Shown here: piece by piece, positions 58,915 through 64,000 of the stretch
Numbering within the stretch: the first letter of the stretch is position 1
Layout of the letters: each line of letters opens with the position of its first letter
Source of the DNA: Lichenicoccus sp965277665
Lineage (GTDB): Bacteria; Pseudomonadota; Alphaproteobacteria; Acetobacterales; Acetobacteraceae
Assembly (NCBI RefSeq): GCF_965277665.1
Contig: NZ_OZ255835.1
Location: 124,001-188,000 of the forward strand
Length of the DNA stretch: 64,000 bases
Direction of reading: 5' to 3'
Notes under the pieces: generated by a model
Seen by the model: only the letters and a program-made list of their open reading frames with translations
The model's database searches: none
Told to the model about the DNA's origin: nothing
Program-made: the position numbers and the translations under genes

Positions 58915-60255
58915 CTACCGCACCAGGCAGGGCCGCTTGTTGTCGAACACCCAGCCCGGGATCAGGAACTGCATGGCGGCTGCATCGTCCCGGGCACCAA
59001 GCCCCATCGAGAGATAGGCGCGGTGCGCTGCCTCCAGCGCCTCCGTGTCAAGCTCGATTCCGAGACCCGGCTTCGGCGGTACATGCACCATGCCGTGCTC
59101 GATCTTCAGCGGCTCACGCGTGAGCCCTGTCCCGTCCTGCCAGATCCAGTGCGTGTCGATGGCCGTGACGTTGCCCGGCGCCGCGGCGCCGACATGGGTA
59201 AACATCGCCAGCGAGATGTCGAAATGGCTGTTGGAGTGCGAACCCCAGGTGAGGCCGAACATCTGGCACAGCTGCGCGACGCGCACCGACCCCTGCATCG
59301 TCCAGAAATGCGGATCGGCCAGCGGAATGTCCACTGCCTGCAGCTGGATGGCATGCGCCATCTGCCTCCAGTCGGTCGCAATCATGTTGGTCGCGGTCGG
59401 CAGCCCCGTCGCGCGGCGGAACTCCGCCATGACCTCGCGCCCGGAGAACCCGTGCTCGGCGCCGCAGGGATCTTCCGCATAGGCGAGCACGTCCTGCTTG
59501 TCGCGACACAGGCGGGTTGCCTCGGCCAGCGACCAGGCCCCGTTGGGGTCGAGCGTGATGCGAGCATTGGGGAAACGCTCGTGCAGGGCGATGACTGCCT
59601 CCATCTCCGCATCGCCCGCCAGCACCCCGCCCTTCAGCTTGAAATCGTTGAAGCCGTATCGCGCCTCGGACGCCGCCGCGAGACGAACGATCGCGTCCGG
59701 CGTGAGCGCCTCCTCGTCACGCAGGGCGAACCAGGCGTTCGCCGCGTCCGGCGCTGCTCGATAGCCGAGGGTGGTCCTGCGGCGGTCGCCGACAAAGAAC
59801 AGGTAGCCCAGCATCTCGACCTTGTCGCGCTGCTGGCCTTCACCCAGCAGGGCCGCCACCGGTACGTCCAGGAACTGGCCGAGCAGATCGAGCAGTGCTG
59901 CTTCCACGGCGGTCACGGCGTGGATGGTCGTGCGCAGATCGAAGGTCTGCAGCCCGCGGCCGGATCCGTCACGATCGGCGAACGCGGCACGGATGGCGGC
60001 AAGCACACGGTTGTAGGTGCCGGTCGGCTGGCCCACGACCAGCGGACGCGCTTCCTCGAGTGTCAGGCGGATCGCTTCTCCGCCGGGCACCTCGCCGAGC
60101 CCGGTCCGGCCTGCGCTGTCCTCAAGAACCACGACATTGCGCGTAAACCAAGGGGCGTGCGCGCCGCTCAGATTGAGTAGCATGCTGTCTTGTCCTGCCA
60201 CGGGGACCACCCGCATGGCGGTAACGATGGGCGTACCGCGATCCGTCGCGTGCAT
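58915..60255 (-). CDS. gudD: Glucarate dehydratase
   Basis: A 446-aa enolase-superfamily enzyme, the same length as E. coli GudD, that dehydrates D-glucarate to 5-keto-4-deoxy-D-glucarate. The N-terminal MRVVPVAGQDSMLLNLSGAH, base Lys in GFNDFKLKGG, Mg ligands in LDPNGAW and YAEDPCG, and the opposite base region in WGSHSNSHFDISLA are all intact. TATNMIATDW is the GudD form. It lies 18 bp after the gudX-like gene. Confidence 0.93.
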   Translation of the reverse strand: MHATDRGTPIVTAMRVVPVAGQDSMLLNLSGAHAPWFTRNVVVLEDSAGRTGLGEVPGGEAIRLTLEEARPLVVGQPTGTYNRVLAAIRAAFADRDGSGRGLQTFDLRTTIHAVTAVEAALLDLLGQFLDVPVAALLGEGQQRDKVEMLGYLFFVGDRRRTTLGYRAAPDAANAWFALRDEEALTPDAIVRLAAASEARYGFNDFKLKGGVLAGDAEMEAVIALHERFPNARITLDPNGAWSLAEATRLCRDKQDVLAYAEDPCGAEHGFSGREVMAEFRRATGLPTATNMIATDWRQMAHAIQLQAVDIPLADPHFWTMQGSVRVAQLCQMFGLTWGSHSNSHFDISLAMFTHVGAAAPGNVTAIDTHWIWQDGTGLTREPLKIEHGMVHVPPKPGLGIELDTEALEAAHRAYLSMGLGARDDAAAMQFLIPGWVFDNKRPCLVR

Positions 60256-60273
60256 GAGAACCCCCTTTGCCGT

Positions 60274-61608
60274 TCAGCGGTCCAAGGCGGGACGCCTGCG
60301 GTCGAAGCGCCAGCCCGGGATCAGGTGTTGCATGGCGATCGCGTCGTCCCGATTGCCTCCAGGCAGGCTGCGATAGAGCCGGTTCGCCGCATCGACTTTC
60401 GCCATGTCGAGCTCGATGCCGAGCCCCGGGGCAGCCGGGACGGCGATCGCGCCACCGACGATTGTCAGGGGATCGCGCGTGAGGCCTTGGCCTTCCTGCC
60501 AGATCCAGTGCGTGTCGATCGCCGTCGGGCGACCGGGCGCCGCCGCGGCGACATGGGTGGACATGGCCAGCGAGATATCGAAGTGGTTGTTGGAATGACA
60601 GCCCCACCTGAGGCCAAGGTCATCGCAGAGCTGGGCCACGCGCACAGCCCCCGTGAGCGTCCAGAAATGCGGGTCCGCCAGCGGGATGTCGATGGCGCCG
60701 AGTTGCACCGCATGGACGAGCTCGCGCCAGTTGGTCGCGATCATGTTGGTCGCCACCGGAAGACCTGTCGCGCGACGGAACTCCGCCATGATCTCGCGTC
60801 CCGAGTAGCCGGGCTCGGGGCCGCAGGGGTCCTCGGCATAGGCCAGCACGCCGGACAGGCCGCGACAGAGTCGGATGGCTTCGTCGAGCGACCAGGCGCC
60901 GTTCGGATCGAGGGCGACGCGGGCCCGAGGGAACTGGCGGGCAAGTGCGGTGACCGTCTCGATCTCTGTCTCACCTCTAAAGACGCCGCCCTTGAGCTTG
61001 AAATCCCTGAAGCCATAGCGGTCCTGGGCGGCCTGCGCGAGACGAAGCACCGCCTCGGTATGCAGCGCGGGGGCACGGCGCAGCCGATACCAGTCATGGC
61101 TGCCGGCTTCGGCCTCCGCATAGGGCAGGCCGGTACGACGGTGGTCGCCGACATAGAACAGGTAGCCAAGCACCGTGACGGCATCGCGCTGCTTGCCGGG
61201 GCCCAGCAGCTCCGCCACCGGCACGCCCAGGAACTGGCCCAGCAGGTCGAGCAGGGCGGCCTCGACTGCCGCCACGGCATTGACACGGAGTTCGAAGGTC
61301 CAGGCGCCGCGCCCGAATGTCTCGACATCGGAGCCCTGCGCCGCGCTCTGCAGGGTCGAGATCAGGCGGTGCAGCCTTCCGATCGACTGGCCGACCACTT
61401 GCTGGGCCGCCATCTCCAGCGTTCGCAGGATCACCTCGCCGCCCGGCGCTTCGCGTACGCCGACATGGCCTGCGCTGTCCTCCAGTACGACGAGGTTGCG
61501 CGTGAAGCAGGGGCTGTGCGCGCCGCCGATATTGAGCAGCATGCTGTCATGGCCGGCCACCGGGATGACCCGCATACCGGTGACGATGGGGGTGTCCGGG
61601 GTGCTCAT
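60274..61608 (-). CDS. gudX: Glucarate dehydratase-related protein GudX
   Basis: A 444-aa paralogue of gudD. Distinguishing features match E. coli GudX rather than GudD: TFGRGAWTFELRVNAVAAVE, VATNMIATNWREL and LRWGCHSNNHFDISLA. The enolase-superfamily Lys (DFKLKGG) and Mg ligands (LDPNGAW, YAEDPCG) are kept, so some dehydratase activity is possible, but the family's role remains unclear. The E. coli gudP-gudX-gudD gene order is preserved here with garD inserted between gudP and gudX. A distance of 11 bp separates it from garD. Confidence 0.9.
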   Translation of the reverse strand: MSTPDTPIVTGMRVIPVAGHDSMLLNIGGAHSPCFTRNLVVLEDSAGHVGVREAPGGEVILRTLEMAAQQVVGQSIGRLHRLISTLQSAAQGSDVETFGRGAWTFELRVNAVAAVEAALLDLLGQFLGVPVAELLGPGKQRDAVTVLGYLFYVGDHRRTGLPYAEAEAGSHDWYRLRRAPALHTEAVLRLAQAAQDRYGFRDFKLKGGVFRGETEIETVTALARQFPRARVALDPNGAWSLDEAIRLCRGLSGVLAYAEDPCGPEPGYSGREIMAEFRRATGLPVATNMIATNWRELVHAVQLGAIDIPLADPHFWTLTGAVRVAQLCDDLGLRWGCHSNNHFDISLAMSTHVAAAAPGRPTAIDTHWIWQEGQGLTRDPLTIVGGAIAVPAAPGLGIELDMAKVDAANRLYRSLPGGNRDDAIAMQHLIPGWRFDRRRPALDR

Positions 61609-61619
61609 GATCGGGAGGG

Positions 61620-63167
61620 TCAGGTTACCGGGGCGGGGTTGAACAGGGCGAGCGCGTTGTGGAGCTTCCAGCGCTCCGCCCAGCTTTGCTTGCGACCGCT
61701 TGCCACGTCGAGGATCAGTTCGAAGAGCTCCAGCCCCACCTCGTCGATGCTCGCCTCGCCGGTGGCGATGCGCCCGGCATTGAGATCGATGAGATCGTGC
61801 CAACGCTCGGCGAGCGCGTTGCGGGTTGCGACCTTGATCACGGGTGCGGCGGCGAGGCCGTAGGGCGTGCCGCGGCCGGTCGTGAAGACATGCAGGGTCA
61901 TGCCGGCGGCGAGCTGCAGCGTTCCGCAGATGAAGTCGCTCGCCGGGGTCGCCGCGAAGAGCAGCCCGTGGCACTCGGCGCGCTCGCCTGGCGGCACCAC
62001 CCCGGAGATCGGCATCGTGCCGGATTTCACGATCGATCCCATCGCCTTTTCGACGATATTGGCGAGACCCCCGGCCTTGTTCCCCGGCGTCGTGTTGGCC
62101 GATCGATCGACGCCGCCGCGCGCAAGATAGGCGTCATACCAGCGCATCTCGCGAACCAGGGCTTCGGCGACCGCGGGGGTAGCGGCGCGCGCGGTCAGTT
62201 GGCCGATGCCGTCGCGTACTTCGGTCACCTCGGAGAACATGACCGTGGCACCCGCCCGAACCAGACGATCGACGGCGACGCCGACCGCGGGATTGGCCGT
62301 CATCCCGGAGAGCGCATCGCTGCCGCCGCATTGCACGCCGACGACGAGGTCCGACACCGGACAGGGCTCCCTGCGCCGTTCATCGAGTTCCGCTAGACGG
62401 CCGTCGGCTGCTTGCAGGATCGCGCCGATCATCGAGTCGAAACCGACATGCGTCTCGTCCTGCAACCGGACGAGCGGCAGGTCCTGCAACGGCGCGCCGA
62501 TCAGCCGCTCGGGCTGCAGCTTCTCGCAACCCAGGCCGACCAGCATCGGCCTGCCGCCGAAGTTCGGATTGCGCAGGATATTGCGAAGCGTGCGGATGGG
62601 GATGTCGGCGCCGGGCGCATCGATCGCAACGCCGCAACCATAGACGTGATCCAGCGCCACCACGCCGTCGACGTTCCTGTAGCGCGGCAGCAGCTCCTCG
62701 CGGATGCGCCGGGCCGCATGGTCCACCACGCCGGCCACGCACTGCACCGTGGTGCCGATCGCCAGCAGGTTGCGGGTGCCGACCGTGCCGTCCAGGTTGC
62801 GGTAGCCGTCGAACCAATAGCCGTCCAGCGGCGGCAGACCCGGCTTCCCGGAAGGCGGCGCAAGCCGGTCCAGCGAGGGCGGGGCGGGCATCAGCAGGGC
62901 CGCGCCATCGACCCAGTCGCCGCAGGCGATCGGCCGGGCGGCATGGCCGATCACCGCGCCATAGCGCCGGATCGGCTCGCCTTCGGCAATGTCGCAGAGC
63001 GCCACCTTGTGGCCCTGCGGCACCGGGCGGCGCAGGATCTGCCCGCCCGAAAGATGGGTGCCGGCGGGAAGGCCGCCGCTGTTGCCGATGGCAGCCACGT
63101 TGTCGGACGCATCGAGGCGGAGGACGATCGGGTTGCGTGGCTCGACCATGGCAGATCTCTCCGCCAT
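61620..63167 (-). CDS. garD: Galactarate dehydratase (UxaA family)
   Basis: A 515-aa protein (E. coli GarD 523) that dehydrates D-galactarate to the same product as GudD. An N-terminal SAF-like domain (about 1-90) is followed by the UxaA core: GYRNLDGTVGTRNLLAIGTT, CGVAIDAPGADIPIRTLRNI (the Cys and His-type metal region), VGVQCGGSDALSGMTANPAV and NTTPGNKAGGLANIVEKAMG. ATG at 63167 shares one base with the transporter stop (TGATG); a second ATG at 63149 is possible. With gudD it lets the cell use both aldaric acids. Confidence 0.92.
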   Translation of the reverse strand: MAERSAMVEPRNPIVLRLDASDNVAAIGNSGGLPAGTHLSGGQILRRPVPQGHKVALCDIAEGEPIRRYGAVIGHAARPIACGDWVDGAALLMPAPPSLDRLAPPSGKPGLPPLDGYWFDGYRNLDGTVGTRNLLAIGTTVQCVAGVVDHAARRIREELLPRYRNVDGVVALDHVYGCGVAIDAPGADIPIRTLRNILRNPNFGGRPMLVGLGCEKLQPERLIGAPLQDLPLVRLQDETHVGFDSMIGAILQAADGRLAELDERRREPCPVSDLVVGVQCGGSDALSGMTANPAVGVAVDRLVRAGATVMFSEVTEVRDGIGQLTARAATPAVAEALVREMRWYDAYLARGGVDRSANTTPGNKAGGLANIVEKAMGSIVKSGTMPISGVVPPGERAECHGLLFAATPASDFICGTLQLAAGMTLHVFTTGRGTPYGLAAAPVIKVATRNALAERWHDLIDLNAGRIATGEASIDEVGLELFELILDVASGRKQSWAERWKLHNALALFNPAPVT

Positions 63168-64000
63168 CAGCGCAGCTCCAGCCGCCTGATGGGACCGACG
63201 ATCACGAGATAGCTCATGACGGCAAGGACCGCATGGGCGCCGACAAACGCGAGGCCGCCATCGAAGGACCCGGTTCCCTGGACGATGTAGCCGATCGCGA
63301 TCGGCGTCACGACCCCCGAGAGATTGCCGATCATGTTGAAGACACCGGCGCAGACGCCGGTCATTTCCTTCGGTGCGATATCGGCCATGACCGCCCAGCC
63401 GAGGGCGCCGACCCCCTTGCCGAAAAAGGCGAGCGCCATCACCGCGATGACCACGGCGTCGAGCGCCACGTAGTTCGCGACCACGATGCTGGTCGAGAGC
63501 AACATGCCGGCCACGATCGGCAGCTTGCGCGAAACGGTGAGGGAGTACCCCCGGCGCTGCAGGCCGTCCGAGACCAGGCCGCCGAGGATGCCACCAAGAA
63601 AGCCGCACATTGCCGGGATCGCCGCGACGACGCCCACCTTGAGGATCGACATATGGCGAACCTGGACGAGATAGACCGGGAACCAGGAGATGAAGAAATA
63701 GGTGAGCGCGTTGATGCAGTACTGGCCGATGAAGACGCCGACCATCATGCGCGAGGCGAAGAGTTGCCGGACCGTGCTCCATCGGAAGGCCCGCGGCCGG
63801 CCGGCGGCTGTCGCTCCCTGCGCCGCATCGATGCGCACAAGGGCGCCGCCCTGCTCGATATAGGCGAATTCCGCCTTGTTGACCGATGGATGCTTGTCAG
63901 GATCGTAGATCACCCGCAGCCAGACGATTGACGCGAGGATGCCGGCTCCCCCCATCACGAAGAAGACCGACTGCCAGTTGATGGCGTGGATGATCCAGCC
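63167..64000 (-). CDS. gudP: Glucarate/galactarate MFS transporter (partial, N-terminus beyond right edge)
   Basis: The C-terminal 277 residues are visible; the frame is open to the right edge. An apparent start at 63958 is internal, since NWQSVFFVMGGAGILAS is the conserved helix of the GudP/GarP group. Later hallmarks are ISWFPVYLVQVRHMSILKVG and SRKLPIVAGMLLSTSIVVANY (split as SRKLPIVAGM and STSIVVANY). It is proton-coupled by homology. It leads an operon with garD, gudX and gudD. Confidence 0.88.
   Translation of the reverse strand, partial: GWIIHAINWQSVFFVMGGAGILASIVWLRVIYDPDKHPSVNKAEFAYIEQGGALVRIDAAQGATAAGRPRAFRWSTVRQLFASRMMVGVFIGQYCINALTYFFISWFPVYLVQVRHMSILKVGVVAAIPAMCGFLGGILGGLVSDGLQRRGYSLTVSRKLPIVAGMLLSTSIVVANYVALDAVVIAVMALAFFGKGVGALGWAVMADIAPKEMTGVCAGVFNMIGNLSGVVTPIAIGYIVQGTGSFDGGLAFVGAHAVLAVMSYLVIVGPIRRLELR

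Noticed and set aside
63167..63958. GTG at 63958 as the true start of the right-edge transporter
   Set aside because: The frame continues to the window edge with conserved transporter helix sequence, so the gene is cut by the window.

Overview
The window is high-GC DNA with tightly packed, often 1-4 bp overlapping genes. Many GTG starts, FCD-type GntR regulators, CUT2-type sugar ABC transporters and a small array of GC-rich hairpins point to an alphaproteobacterium, probably Rhodospirillales/Acetobacterales. That placement is inference from gene content; no phylogenetic marker was compared. Nearly all of the window is catabolic and transport gene content of a soil- or plant-associated heterotroph, with one housekeeping anchor (guaA), two tRNAs and a small integrated region.

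Layout. (1) 1-6724: a hydroxyproline catabolic cluster (D-hydroxyproline oxidase, deaminase of the DapA fold, 4-hydroxyproline epimerase, GntR regulator, POT-type peptide permease). It is translationally overlapped by a Tat-exported GH127 beta-L-arabinofuranosidase running off the left edge. Together they read as a locus for using plant hydroxyproline-rich glycoprotein (extensin). (2) 6697-14868: an RpiR-regulated cluster of unknown carbohydrate pathway (UlaG-like lactonase, 2-hydroxyacid dehydrogenase, shikimate-dehydrogenase-like enzyme, cupin phosphoglucose isomerase) diverging from a CUT2 ABC transporter. (3) 15091-20836: DUF1203, two adenine-deaminase-family enzymes and an NCS2 purine permease. 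(4) 20859-30391: an overlapping run of THI5-type binding protein, creatininase-like amidohydrolase, FAD oxidase, CocE-type hydrolase, cupin, isochorismatase-like amidase and DUF2165, then a cytosine-deaminase-like enzyme and a nitrate/sulfonate-type ABC pair. It is probably for uptake and breakdown of an N-heterocycle.

(5) 30405-40965: a selenoprotein formate dehydrogenase locus. The catalytic subunit is interrupted by an in-frame TGA at the known selenocysteine position, followed by a SECIS hairpin. The Fe-S and NrfD-type membrane subunits diverge from it. Next come the selenocysteine tRNA (UCA anticodon), selB, selA (probably from a CTG start) and selD. The locus therefore carries both a substrate and the core machinery for selenocysteine insertion. 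(6) 40972-47384: a GntR regulator and phytanoyl-CoA-dioxygenase-like protein divergent from a galactofuranose-type ABC operon (binding protein, ATPase, two permeases). (7) 47385-48887: sparse region with tRNA-Arg(ACG) and small proteins.

(8) 48888-54742: guaA, whose last bases (ATCGAGTGGGAGTG) recur at 53566 and 54728. They bound two short segments holding SDR, NADP-dependent reductase, LysR and DoxX genes, an IS66 remnant and a frameshifted SnoaL-like gene. This looks like stacked attachment sites of integrated elements that have lost their integrase. (9) 54832-56493: a soluble chemoreceptor fusing a globin-like sensor, a methyl-accepting signalling domain and PilZ, apparently lacking the proximal haem histidine. 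(10) 56656-64000: a D-glucarate/galactarate operon on the minus strand (gudP-like permease, garD, gudX-like, gudD, ACS-family MFS, SMP-30 lactonase), running off the right edge.
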